In this document: piece by piece, positions 48,831-58,883 of the stretch | Layout: each line of letters opens with the position of its first letter | Numbering within the stretch: position 1 is the stretch's first letter | Source of the DNA: Paracoccus contaminans | Lineage (GTDB): Bacteria; Pseudomonadota; Alphaproteobacteria; Rhodobacterales; Rhodobacteraceae | Reading direction: 5' to 3' | Assembly (NCBI RefSeq): GCF_002105555.1 | Contig: NZ_CP020612.1 | Location: 2,162,001-2,226,000 of the forward strand | DNA length: 64,000 bases | The notes under the pieces: generated by a model | Databases searched by the model: none | What the model was told of the DNA's origin: nothing | The model's input: only the letters and a program-made list of their open reading frames with translations | Position numbers and translations under genes: made by a program

Positions 48831-49420
48831 GGCAGGGCGTGGCGCCGGATCAGCGGCATGTTCGCCATCAGGAACACGAAGGTCAGCGCCATCAGCCCCA
48901 CCGTCTTGAACAGCACCCAGGTCGTATCCGACTGCGTGCGGCGGATCACCTCGTTCAGCAGGGCCAGCGCCAGGAAAAGCCCCATCATCCGCACCGTGAG
49001 GCGGCGCCAGCCCTCGGCCGTCATGGGCACCACCTCGCCCAGAACCAGCCCCAGCCAGTTGCGGCGCAGCGCAAGGCCAAGGCCCAGCAGCCCGGCCAGC
49101 AGCAGATAGATGATCGTCGGCTTCATCTTGATGAAGCGGGGATCATTCAGCCAGACCGTCAGCCCGCCAAAGACGACGACCACCACCAGCGTGATCAGCT
49201 GCAAGGCCGACAGGCGGCCCGTGCGCAGCCACAGCACCGCATTGGCCAGGATCGTCAGCGGCACGAATACCAGCGTGGCGACGATCATGCCGGGATAGTC
49301 GGCCCCGCCCCAATGGACGGTCTGATGGCGCAGCAGCAGGAACACCGCAAGGAACGCCGCCAGCGGGCCGTAATCCAGCACGCCCCTGAGGCCGGGGGAA
49401 AGGGGTCTGTGATCGCTCAT
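48806..49420 (-). CDS. yciB: Inner membrane septation protein YciB/IspZ
   Basis: The 204-residue protein has five to six hydrophobic helices and family motifs GVLDYGPLAAFLAVFLL, LNDPRFIKMKPTIIYLLLAG, LTVRMMGLFLALALLNEVIR and TTWVLFKTVGLMALTFVFLM. YciB interacts with cell-elongation and division proteins and affects envelope properties. The start is ATG 49420. It is 83 bases downstream of uvrD on the same strand and may be co-transcribed with it. Confidence 0.94.
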   Translation of the reverse strand: MSDHRPLSPGLRGVLDYGPLAAFLAVFLLLRHQTVHWGGADYPGMIVATLVFVPLTILANAVLWLRTGRLSALQLITLVVVVVFGGLTVWLNDPRFIKMKPTIIYLLLAGLLGLGLALRRNWLGLVLGEVVPMTAEGWRRLTVRMMGLFLALALLNEVIRRTQSDTTWVLFKTVGLMALTFVFLMANMPLIRRHALPQDDDRRR

Positions 49421-49503
49421 GGCCGCTGTTCTGGCCGATCATCGGGGCGCGGACAAGGGTGTGCGGGGCGGCTGCGCCCTGCCGCAATCGACGGCGGTGC
49501 GAT

Positions 49504-51906
49504 CTAGAACGGCACATCCCCCGGTGTGATGTCGCGCGCCGCATCCGCGGCCGGCTGCACATAGGCCGCCTTGACCGTCTTGAAGCCGGCAGGGAACTGG
49601 ACGGTCAGCGTATCCTCGGCCACGCCCATGATGGTGCCGGTGCCGAATTTCTGATGAAACACCCGCTCGCCCACGGCAAAGGCTGCACCGCCGCCCGCGT
49701 CGATCACGATCGGCGCGCGGTGGACGGGGGCAGGGCGCTGGCCTGCCCGTTCCTGCATCCGCTTCCAGCCCGGCGAGTTGTAGACATCGGCATGGGCCGC
49801 GCGGTCATGCATCTGCGATGTCGCAAAGGGCTGGGCCGCTGCCCCGAAGCCGCCGCCGTAAAGACCGGGCGGGGTCAGCACCTCGACATGATCCTCGGGC
49901 AGCTCGTCGATGAAGCGTGAGGGCAGCGAGGACTGCCATTGCCCATACATGCGGCGGTTGCCGGCAAAGGTGATCGTCGCCAGTTGCTCGGCGCGGGTGA
50001 TGCCGACATAGGCAAGGCGGCGCTCCTCCTCGAGCCCTTTGAGGCCCGATTCGTCCATGCTGCGCTGCGAGGGGAACAGCCCGTCTTCCCACCCCGGCAG
50101 GAACACGATGGGATATTCAAGGCCCTTGGCGGCATGCAGGGTCATGATGCTGACCTCCTCGGCCTGCTCGCCTTCGGATGCGTCCATCACAAGGGCCACA
50201 TGTTCAAGGAAACCCTGCAGGTTCTCGAATTCCTCCAGGGCCTTGACCAGTTCCTTGAGGTTTTCCAGCCGGCCCGGCGCGTCGGGCGACTTGTCGGCCT
50301 GCCACATGGCGGTATAGCCCGATTCGTCCAGCATGCGTTCGGCTAGCTCGACATGGTTCACGCGGCTGTCCAGCGCATCGGCGTGCCAGCGGCCCATGGC
50401 CTGCGTGAACTGCCGCATCGCCGTCGCGGCCTTGCCGGACAAGGCCCCGTTCGCCGCCGCAGCGGCCGCGCCCTCCAGCAAGGACAGGCCCGCGCCCCGC
50501 GCCTCGCGCTGGATCACCTGCATCCCCTTGTCGCCCAAGCCCCGCTTGGGCGTGTTGGCGATGCGTTCAAAGGCCAGATCGTCCGTCGGGCTGACCGCGA
50601 GGCGGAAATAGGCCATCGCGTCACGGATTTCCTGCCGTTCATAGAAGCGCGGCCCGCCGATCACCCGGTAGGGCAGGCCGATGGTCATGAAGCGGTCCTC
50701 GAAGGCGCGCATCTGGTGGGCGGCCCGCACGAGGATGGCGATGTCGTTCAGGCTGCGCCGGCCGACGCTGTGGCGGTGGCCGCCGTGGAACGCCTCGATT
50801 TCCTCGCCGATCCAGCGGGCCTCGGCCTCGCTGTCCCAATGGCCGATCAGGCGCAGCTTCTCGCCCCCCTCGGCCTCGGTCCACAGGGTTTTGCCAAGGC
50901 GGCCCTTGTTGGCGGCGATCAGCCCGGATGCCGCGGCCAGGATATGGGGGGTGGAGCGGTAGTTCTGTTCCAGCCGGATCACCTGAGCGCCGGGGAAATC
51001 CGTCTCGAACCGCAGGATGTTGCCGACCTCGGCCCCGCGCCAGCCATAGATCGACTGGTCGTCATCGCCCACGCAGCAGATGTTGCGGTGCTTCTGTGCC
51101 AGCAGGCGCAGCCACAGATACTGCGCCACGTTCGTATCCTGGTATTCGTCCACGAGGATATAGGCGAAACGGTCCTGCCACTGCGCCAGCACGTCCGGAT
51201 GCGCCTGAAAGATGGTCACGCAATGCAGCAGCAGATCGCCGAAATCGGTGGCGTTCAGTTCCAGAAGCCGCCGCTGATACTGGGCATACAGCGCGACGCC
51301 CTTTCCGTCATAGGCCGCGCCTTCGGATGCCGGCACGCGGCCGGGCGTCAGCGCGCGGTTCTTCCAGTCGTCGATCAGCCCGGCCAGCATCCGCGCCGGC
51401 CAGCGCTTTTCGTCGATGTTCGCGGCCACGATCAGCTGCTTGAGCAGCCGGATCTGATCGTCCGTATCCAGGATGGTGAAGCTTGATTTCAGGTGCAGCT
51501 CTGCATCGCCCACCAGCTCGGCATGGCGGCGCAGGATCTTGACGCTGATCGAATGGAACGTGCCCAGCCAGGGCATGCCCTCGACCGTCTCGCCAAGCAG
51601 GCGGGCGACGCGGTCCTTCATCTCGCGCGCGGCCTTGTTGGTGAAGGTCACGGCCAGGATGCGGCCCGGTGTTGCGCGCCCCTGCATCAGCAGATGCGCG
51701 ATGCGCGTGGTCAGGGCACGCGTCTTGCCGGTGCCGGCCCCCGCCAGCAGCAGGACGGGGCCGTCCAGCGCCTCGACCGCCTGGCGCTGGGCCGGGTTCA
51801 GCCCGTCCAGGTAGGGCGCGGGGCGCCCGGCAATCGCCCGCTGCGACAGCGGCAGGCGGGATGTGGCAGCGGCCGCAAAGGCATCATGATCGTCGAACTG
51901 GCTCAT
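49504..51906 (-). CDS. uvrD: ATP-dependent DNA helicase UvrD/PcrA
   Basis: The 800-residue superfamily 1 helicase has motif Q and Walker A (LNPAQRQAV; AGAGTGKT at 55-62), Walker B ILVDEYQDTNVAQY, motif III CCVGDDDQSIYGWRGAEVGN, motif IV/V regions IRLEQNYRSTPHILAAA and IMTLHAAKGLEYPIVFLPGW, and motif VI RRLAYVGITRAEQ. It unwinds DNA in mismatch and nucleotide-excision repair. The C-terminal 60 residues form the Tudor-like RNA-polymerase-interacting domain (GERVFHQKFGTGTIMGV). The start is ATG 51906. terC lies upstream on the same strand with a 73-base gap. Confidence 0.97.
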   Translation of the reverse strand: MSQFDDHDAFAAAATSRLPLSQRAIAGRPAPYLDGLNPAQRQAVEALDGPVLLLAGAGTGKTRALTTRIAHLLMQGRATPGRILAVTFTNKAAREMKDRVARLLGETVEGMPWLGTFHSISVKILRRHAELVGDAELHLKSSFTILDTDDQIRLLKQLIVAANIDEKRWPARMLAGLIDDWKNRALTPGRVPASEGAAYDGKGVALYAQYQRRLLELNATDFGDLLLHCVTIFQAHPDVLAQWQDRFAYILVDEYQDTNVAQYLWLRLLAQKHRNICCVGDDDQSIYGWRGAEVGNILRFETDFPGAQVIRLEQNYRSTPHILAAASGLIAANKGRLGKTLWTEAEGGEKLRLIGHWDSEAEARWIGEEIEAFHGGHRHSVGRRSLNDIAILVRAAHQMRAFEDRFMTIGLPYRVIGGPRFYERQEIRDAMAYFRLAVSPTDDLAFERIANTPKRGLGDKGMQVIQREARGAGLSLLEGAAAAAANGALSGKAATAMRQFTQAMGRWHADALDSRVNHVELAERMLDESGYTAMWQADKSPDAPGRLENLKELVKALEEFENLQGFLEHVALVMDASEGEQAEEVSIMTLHAAKGLEYPIVFLPGWEDGLFPSQRSMDESGLKGLEEERRLAYVGITRAEQLATITFAGNRRMYGQWQSSLPSRFIDELPEDHVEVLTPPGLYGGGFGAAAQPFATSQMHDRAAHADVYNSPGWKRMQERAGQRPAPVHRAPIVIDAGGGAAFAVGERVFHQKFGTGTIMGVAEDTLTVQFPAGFKTVKAAYVQPAADAARDITPGDVPF

Positions 51907-51979
51907 GGGACCAACATAAAGGACGCGGCCCTTGGTGCAAAGGCCGCGTTCCGGTTTCGTTCCAGATTTCCGCAGATCG

Positions 51980-52954
51980 TCAGAGCGGCGGCACCGCCCG
52001 GCGCGTCTTGACCAGCGAAACCGCGATGCCGCCGGCAAGGATCGCGAAGGTCACGCCCAGCGAGATCATCGGCGGAACCTTCTCGATCCCCAGCATCTCA
52101 GCCACGATCACCTTGCCGCCGATGAAGACCAGCAGCACGGCCAGCGCCGGCTTGAGATAGGCGAAGCGGTGCAGCACCGCCGCCAGCGCGAAATAAAGCG
52201 CCCGCAGCCCCAGGATGGCAAAAATGTTCGAGGTGTAGACGAGATAGGGGTCGGTCGTGATGGCAAAGATCGCCGGCACCGAATCGACGGCAAAGATCAG
52301 GTCGGCCGCCTCGATCACCAGCAGGGCAAGGAACAGCGGGGTGACGAAAAGGCGCATCTTGCCCGAAGGGCCGGGTTGGCGCACGAAGAAGCGCTCGCCC
52401 ACGAAGCCGTCGGTGACGCGCAGGTTGCGCTGCAGCCAGCGCAGCGGGCGGTTGCGGGACAGATCGCCCTCATCCTCATGGCCCGACATCATCATCTTGA
52501 TGCCGGTGAAGATCAGGAAGGCGGCAAAGACAAGCAGCACCCATTCGTGACGCTGCACCAGCGCGGCGCCAAATCCGATCATGATCGCCCGCAGGACGAT
52601 CACGCCCAGAATGCCCCAGAACAGCACCCGATGCTGCAGATGCCGGGGCACCGCGAAAAAGCCGAAGATGGTGGCGATGACGAACACGTTGTCCATCGCC
52701 AGCGATTTCTCGACGACGAAGCCGGTCCAGTATTCGATCGCCGCCTGCCGGCCCAGCCCGGCCCAGACGAAGCCGCCGAAGGCAAGCCCGACACTGATGT
52801 AGAAGGCCGACAGGCCCAGCGAACGGCGCACGCCGATTTCGCGCCCCTTGCGGTTGAGGATGCCGAGATCGAGCGCCAGCAGCACGGCGACAAGGCCGAG
52901 AAAGGCAGCCCACATCCAGACGGGCTGGCCGAGAAAAGACGCGCTGTGTTCCAT
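51980..52954 (-). CDS. TerC-family integral membrane protein (Alx-like)
   Basis: The 324-residue protein has about nine transmembrane helices and the two acidic TerC motifs: WTGFVVEKSLAMDNVFVIA and LLVIEAADLIFAVDSVPAIF. Alx-type TerC proteins are implicated in manganese homeostasis and pH stress; metal transport is inferred. The first 20 residues precede helix 1. ATG 52954 follows AGGGG, seven bases upstream, which can be sequestered by an upstream CCCCT (see leader). Confidence 0.93.
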   Translation of the reverse strand: MEHSASFLGQPVWMWAAFLGLVAVLLALDLGILNRKGREIGVRRSLGLSAFYISVGLAFGGFVWAGLGRQAAIEYWTGFVVEKSLAMDNVFVIATIFGFFAVPRHLQHRVLFWGILGVIVLRAIMIGFGAALVQRHEWVLLVFAAFLIFTGIKMMMSGHEDEGDLSRNRPLRWLQRNLRVTDGFVGERFFVRQPGPSGKMRLFVTPLFLALLVIEAADLIFAVDSVPAIFAITTDPYLVYTSNIFAILGLRALYFALAAVLHRFAYLKPALAVLLVFIGGKVIVAEMLGIEKVPPMISLGVTFAILAGGIAVSLVKTRRAVPPL

Positions 52955-53030
52955 TTGGTCCCCTGAGCGGATGGCGTGATGCGACCGACATCACGATCTG
53001 CACAGATCGCCAGAGGGGCCCGGTCGCGCA
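52955..53030 (-). promoter_or_regulatory. Structured 5' leader of terC with mutually exclusive helices
   Basis: On the minus strand GCGACCG (53027-53021) can pair with CGGTCGC (52987-52981) around a hairpin CGATCT-GTGC-AGATCG (53009-52994). A competing helix CGTGAT/ATCACG (52995-52990 with 52980-52975) excludes these. CCCCT (53018-53014) can pair with the ribosome site AGGGG (52964-52960). Other TerC genes are controlled by the manganese-sensing yybP-ykoY element; its consensus is not seen here. Confidence 0.45.
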
Positions 53031-53101
53031 AGACCTAGGCGGGCCTGTGCGCGCGTCAAGGGGCGATTGCGCTTTTTCCGGGCTGGGCGTAATCGCGGGG
53101 C

Positions 53102-54268
53102 ATGGCAGACAAGACGCTTCATCCCCGCACCCGCGCCGTCCATGACGGCATCCGCCGCAGCCAGTATGGCGAGATGGCCGAGGCGCTGTTCCTGACCCAG
53201 GGCTTTGCCTATGACACTGCCCGGCAGGCCGAAGGACGGTTCCAGAAGGTCGGCCCGGACGAGTTCATCTATGCCCGCTATGGCAACCCGACCAGCCGCA
53301 TGTTCGAGGACCGCATGGCCTCGCTGGAGGGAACCGAGGATGCCTTTGCCACCGCATCGGGCATGGCGGCCGTCAATGGCGCGCTTATGAGCGTGGCCGC
53401 CCCAGGCCAGCGGATTGTCGCCGCGCGCCAGCTGTTCGGCTCGTGCCTTTACGTGCTGGACATCCTGCGCAGGTTCGGCGTCGAGGTGGTGCTGGTGGAC
53501 GGCACCGATCTGGACGCCTGGGAACGGGCGGTGACGCCCGGAACCAGGGCCTGCTTCTTTGAAACGGTGTCGAACCCGACGCTCGAGGTGATGGATATCG
53601 CCGGTATCGCCCGCATCGCCCATGCCGCGGGCGCGCTGGTTGTCGCCGACAACGTGTTCGCGACCCCTGTCTTCAGCCGCGCGGCCGAGCAGGGGGCCGA
53701 TGTCATCGTCTATTCCACGACCAAGCATGTCGATGGCGGCGGGCGGGCGCTGGGCGGGATCATCTGCGGCACCCGCCAGTTCGTGCGCGAGGTGGCCGAG
53801 CCTTACCTCAAGCATACGGGGGGCGCGATCTCGCCCTTCAATGCCTGGATCATGCTGAACGGGCTGACCACGATGGACCTGAGGGTGCGGGCGATGGCCG
53901 ATACCGCCGCGCAATTGGCCGGCGCGTTGCAGAGGGCGGGGGTCAGGACGATCTATCCCGGCCTGCCCGGCCATCCCCAGCATGACCTGGCCATGCGGCA
54001 GATGGGTTCGGGCGGAACCATGATCGCCTTTGATCTTGGCACCAAGGAGGCGGCTTTCGCCATGCTCGACCGGCTGTCGCTGGTGTCGATCTCGAACAAT
54101 CTGGGGGATGCCAAGTCGATCGCCACCCATCCCGCCACGACGACGCATCAGCGCCTGACCGAGGCAGAGCGCGCCACGCTGGGGATCGGGCCGGGCCTTG
54201 TGCGGCTGTCGGTGGGGCTGGAACACGGGGATGATCTGGCCGCCGATATCCTCGGCGCGATCGGCTGA
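53102..54268 (+). CDS. metZ: O-succinylhomoserine sulfhydrylase
   Basis: The 388-residue PLP enzyme of the Cys/Met family has the PLP-lysine Lys208 in VYSTTKHVDGGGR, FIYARYGNPTSRMFEDRMAS, ATASGMAAVNGALMSV and LVRLSVGLEHGDDLAADI. MetZ-type members convert O-succinyl- or O-acetylhomoserine and sulfide to homocysteine for methionine synthesis. The choice of succinyl over acetyl substrate follows the family name and is not proven. The start is ATG 53102. folE2 follows after 12 bases. Confidence 0.92.
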   Translation: MADKTLHPRTRAVHDGIRRSQYGEMAEALFLTQGFAYDTARQAEGRFQKVGPDEFIYARYGNPTSRMFEDRMASLEGTEDAFATASGMAAVNGALMSVAAPGQRIVAARQLFGSCLYVLDILRRFGVEVVLVDGTDLDAWERAVTPGTRACFFETVSNPTLEVMDIAGIARIAHAAGALVVADNVFATPVFSRAAEQGADVIVYSTTKHVDGGGRALGGIICGTRQFVREVAEPYLKHTGGAISPFNAWIMLNGLTTMDLRVRAMADTAAQLAGALQRAGVRTIYPGLPGHPQHDLAMRQMGSGGTMIAFDLGTKEAAFAMLDRLSLVSISNNLGDAKSIATHPATTTHQRLTEAERATLGIGPGLVRLSVGLEHGDDLAADILGAIG

Positions 54269-54280
54269 GGCTCTGGCATC

Positions 54281-55293
<1,013 letters not shown>

Positions 55294-55297
<4 letters not shown>

Positions 55298-55545
55298 GGG
55301 CGGCGCAGCCTGATCGGGCCGCGGGCCGTCCGCGGATCGACGATGGCGCCGCGCTGGGTCGCGACCAGTTGCCCCGCATCGGCCAGATCGCCTGCCGCAG
55401 CGCGGATCGCGGGCATCAGGATGCGCCATTCGGCGGCCATGGCGCGCGCCACCTCGGATGGGCAGAAGCTTGCCCCCTCGCGCGCGGATGCGGCGCGGGC
55501 GGCAAGGGCGGCGTGCAGGGGGCGGCGGTCGGGCAGGTCGGTCAT
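55294..55545 (-). CDS. DUF3253 small protein
   Basis: The 83-residue protein has the DUF3253 pattern: EGASFCPSEVARAMAAEWRI, LMPAIRAAAGDLADAGQLVA, and TQRGAIVDPRTARGPIRLRR. It looks like a winged-helix fold, suggesting nucleic-acid binding, but the function is unknown. It converges on folE2 with a four-base overlap at the stop codons and is divergent from ileS. Confidence 0.88.
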
Positions 55546-55716
55546 CGGTGCGGGCCATCGGATCGGGCAGCGCCTTGCGGCGGGGCGGGCGGCTTTCTAT
55601 AACGCCGCGCATGTCTTTTGCGGTCCGCCCTCGGCGAATTAGCGGCCCGGCGGCGTAGTCTCTGCGCTGCCGGGATCACCGCCGCATGATCGCCCTTGTT
55701 CCAGGAAATGCCGCCC

Positions 55717-58700
55717 ATGACCGAACCGACCGCCGCCCAGCCGACCGCCGCCGCCCAGCAGCCTGCCGCCCCCGATTACCGCGACACCGTCTTTCTGCCC
55801 GAAACCGGCTTTCCCATGCGCGCCGGCCTGCCGCAGCGCGAACCCGAATGGCTGGCCCGCTGGGAACGGCTGGGCATCTATGACCGCCTGCGCGCCGATG
55901 CCGCGGGGCGCGCGCCCTTCATCCTGCATGACGGCCCGCCCTATGCGAACGGGCATCTGCATATCGGCCATGCGCTGAACAAGGTGCTCAAGGATTTCAT
56001 CGTCCGCAGCCGGCAGATGATGGGCTTTGACGCGCGCTATGTTCCCGGATGGGACTGCCACGGCCTGCCGATCGAATGGAAGATCGAGGAACAGTACCGC
56101 GCCGCCGGCCGCGACAAGGACGCGGTCGACGTGGTCGAGTTCCGTCAGGAATGCCGCCGCTTTGCCCAGGGCTGGGTCGATGTCCAGCGCGAGGAGTTCA
56201 AGCGCCTGGGCATCACCGGCAAGTGGGACGATCCCTATCTGACCATGGACCATCACGCCGAGGCGGTGATCGCCGGCGAGTTCATGAAGCTGCTGATGAA
56301 CGGCAGCCTCTATCAGGGGTCAAAGCCGGTGATGTGGTCGCCTGTGGAACAGACCGCGCTGGCCGAGGCCGAGGTCGAATACCACGATCACACCAGTCAC
56401 ATGATCTGGGTGGCTTTCCCGGTGGCGGATGTCAGCGACGGCCCGTTTCTGCGGCAGGTTCCGGCGCAAGACCCCGGAAATATGGGGCATGACCAAGCCG
56501 TCTCTTCGCGGCCAGGTGCCCGCGAGGCACTTCGGTCGGCTCGGGTCGTCATCTGGACCACCACCCCGTGGACCATCCCGCAGAACCGTGCCGTCGCGTT
56601 CGGGCCCGACATCGCCTACGGACTCTACGAGGTCACCGGGCGGCCCGAGCAGTCGATGGCGACGATCGGCGCGACCTATCTGCTGGCCGACAAGCTGGCC
56701 GCCGAGGTCTTCGGCGCCGCCAGGCTTGAACCCGGTATGTACCGGCGGCTGCGTGATGTGTCGGCGGACGAGCTTGGCTCGCTGACCCTCGCGCACCCCT
56801 ACCGGGGCATCGAGGGCGGGAGCGGGGAATGGGATTTCGACGTGCCCTTGCTGCCGGGCGATCACGTCACCGACGATGCCGGAACCGGGTTTGTTCACAC
56901 GGCCCCCAGCCATGGCGAGGATGATTACCAGCTGGGCCTCAAATACGGCCTGAAGATGACGCACAACGTCATGCCGGACGGCAGCTATCGCGCCGATCTG
57001 CCGGTCTTTGGCGGGCAGGCGATCCTGACGCCGGACGGCAAGGAAGGCCCCGCCAATGTCAGCAACATCAAGGCGCTGGCCGGGCAGGGGGCGCTGCTGG
57101 CCAAGGGCAAGCTCAAGCACAGCTATCCGCATAGCTGGCGCTCCAAGGCGCCGCTGATCTATCGCAACACGCCCCAATGGTTCGCCGCCATCGACAGGCC
57201 GCTCGCCGATGGCATGGGCGAGATGGGCGACACGATCCGGGCACGGGCGCTGGCATCCATCGACCGGCTGGTGACCTGGACCCCGCAGACAGGGCGCAAC
57301 CGCATTCACTCGATGGTCGAGAACAGGCCCGATTGGGTGCTGTCGCGCCAGCGCGCCTGGGGGGTGCCGCTGACCTGCTTCACCCGCAAGGGCGCCCGGC
57401 CGGATGACGCGGATTTCCTTCTTCGGAACGAAACGGTCAACGCCCGCATCCTCGATGCGTTCGAGCAAGAGGGTGCAGACGCTTGGTATCGTGCGGATTT
57501 CAAGGCGCGGATGCTGGACGGAATCGCCGAGCCTGATGATTACGAACAGGTCATGGACGTGCTGGACGTGTGGTTCGACAGCGGCTCGACCCATGCCTTC
57601 GTGCTGCGCGACCGGGCGGACGGGGCGCCGGACGGGATCGCCGATCTTTATCTGGAAGGCACCGACCAGCATCGCGGCTGGTTTCAGTCCTCGCTGCTGC
57701 AGGCCTGCGCGACGCGCGGGCGCGCGCCCTATCGCGGCGTGCTGACGCATGGCTTCACGCTGGACGAAAAGGGCATGAAGATGTCCAAATCGCTCGGCAA
57801 CACCGTCGCGCCGCAGGAGGTGATCGACCAGTATGGCGCCGACATCCTGCGGCTGTGGGTGGCGCAATCGGACTATACGGTCGACCTGCGCATCGGGAAG
57901 GAAATCCTGAAAGGCACCGCCGACGCCTATCGCCGGCTGCGCAACACCATGCGCTTCATGCTGGGGGCGCTGGACGGCTTTGCCGAGGCCGAGCGGCTGG
58001 ACAGCGCCGCCATGCCCGAGCTGGAACGCTGGGTGCTGCACCGCCTGGCGGAGCTGGACGCCCGCGTGCGCGAGGGCTATGCGGCCTATGATTTCCAGGG
58101 CGTGTTCCGGGCCGTGTTCGACTTTGCGACCACCGACCTGTCGGCCTTCTGGTTCGACATCCGCAAGGATGCGCTTTACTGCGACGCGCCGGGCAGCCTG
58201 CGCCGGCGGGCGGTGCGCACGGTCATGGATGCGCTGTTCCATCGCCTGACGCTGTGGCTGGCCCCGATGCTGCCGTTCACGGCCGAGGATGTCTGGCTGT
58301 CGCGTTTCCCCTCGGATGACGACAGCGTCCACCTGCATGATTTCCCCGCCACCCCCGCCGAATGGCGCAACGAGGCGCTGGCGGCGAAATGGGACGGGGT
58401 GCGCCGCGCCCGCCGCGTGGTGACGGCCGCGCTGGAGCTGAAGCGGGCGGACAAGACCATCGGCGCCAGCCTTGAGGCCGCGCCCGTGGTTCATGTCGAG
58501 GATGCCGCCTTGCTGGCGGCGCTGCGCACGGTCGATTTTGCCGATGTCTGCATCACCTCGGGCATCGGCCTGACGGCCGACCCCGCCCCGGCCGAGGCGT
58601 TCCGCCTGCCCGACCTGCCCGGAATCGGCGTCGTGTTCGAGCAGGCCGAGGGCGGGAAATGCCAGCGTTGCTGGAAGATCCTGCCGGATGTGGGCACCCA

Positions 58701-58779
58701 TGATCACCCCGCCACCTGCGGGCGCTGCGACGGGGTTCTGGACGGGGCTGAGCGCGCCGTCGCGGGCGCCGAGGGCTGA
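55717..58779 (+). CDS. ileS: Isoleucine--tRNA ligase
   Basis: The 1020-residue synthetase has the HIGH motif at 82-85 (GHLHIGHALN), editing domain with TTTPWTIPQNRAVAFG, DVWFDSGSTHAFVL, the KMSKS motif at 688-692 (KGMKMSKSLGN), and a C-terminal zinc site CQRCWKILPDVG and CGRCDGV. Residues about 242-276, within the editing domain, form an extra loop not seen in relatives I remember. It charges tRNA-Ile in the cytoplasm. ATG 55717 is chosen because AGGAA lies nine bases upstream; ATG 55708 and TTG 55696 are also in frame. Confidence 0.97.
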   Translation: MTEPTAAQPTAAAQQPAAPDYRDTVFLPETGFPMRAGLPQREPEWLARWERLGIYDRLRADAAGRAPFILHDGPPYANGHLHIGHALNKVLKDFIVRSRQMMGFDARYVPGWDCHGLPIEWKIEEQYRAAGRDKDAVDVVEFRQECRRFAQGWVDVQREEFKRLGITGKWDDPYLTMDHHAEAVIAGEFMKLLMNGSLYQGSKPVMWSPVEQTALAEAEVEYHDHTSHMIWVAFPVADVSDGPFLRQVPAQDPGNMGHDQAVSSRPGAREALRSARVVIWTTTPWTIPQNRAVAFGPDIAYGLYEVTGRPEQSMATIGATYLLADKLAAEVFGAARLEPGMYRRLRDVSADELGSLTLAHPYRGIEGGSGEWDFDVPLLPGDHVTDDAGTGFVHTAPSHGEDDYQLGLKYGLKMTHNVMPDGSYRADLPVFGGQAILTPDGKEGPANVSNIKALAGQGALLAKGKLKHSYPHSWRSKAPLIYRNTPQWFAAIDRPLADGMGEMGDTIRARALASIDRLVTWTPQTGRNRIHSMVENRPDWVLSRQRAWGVPLTCFTRKGARPDDADFLLRNETVNARILDAFEQEGADAWYRADFKARMLDGIAEPDDYEQVMDVLDVWFDSGSTHAFVLRDRADGAPDGIADLYLEGTDQHRGWFQSSLLQACATRGRAPYRGVLTHGFTLDEKGMKMSKSLGNTVAPQEVIDQYGADILRLWVAQSDYTVDLRIGKEILKGTADAYRRLRNTMRFMLGALDGFAEAERLDSAAMPELERWVLHRLAELDARVREGYAAYDFQGVFRAVFDFATTDLSAFWFDIRKDALYCDAPGSLRRRAVRTVMDALFHRLTLWLAPMLPFTAEDVWLSRFPSDDDSVHLHDFPATPAEWRNEALAAKWDGVRRARRVVTAALELKRADKTIGASLEAAPVVHVEDAALLAALRTVDFADVCITSGIGLTADPAPAEAFRLPDLPGIGVVFEQAEGGKCQRCWKILPDVGTHDHPATCGRCDGVLDGAERAVAGAEG

Positions 58780-58785
58780 TGGGCG

Positions 58786-58815
58786 GGGCGGGCAGGCCGC
58801 TTTGCCTGCCCGCCC
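58786..58815 (+). terminator. Twelve-pair hairpin after ileS
   Basis: GGGCGGGCAGGC (58786-58797) pairs perfectly with GCCTGCCCGCCC (58804-58815) around the loop CGCTTT. It begins seven bases after the ileS stop. No T-run follows, so it resembles the U-less hairpins seen elsewhere in the window. Confidence 0.6.
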
Positions 58816-58883
58816 AACCCCGCCTTGCCACGATCGCGCCGCTTTGTCACAACAGGCAGGCCGACCGAAGGAGCCGATGCCCC

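Noticed and set aside
52955..53100. yybP-ykoY manganese riboswitch before terC
   Set aside because: The conserved loop sequences of that class are not visible, so I list only a structured leader of unknown class.
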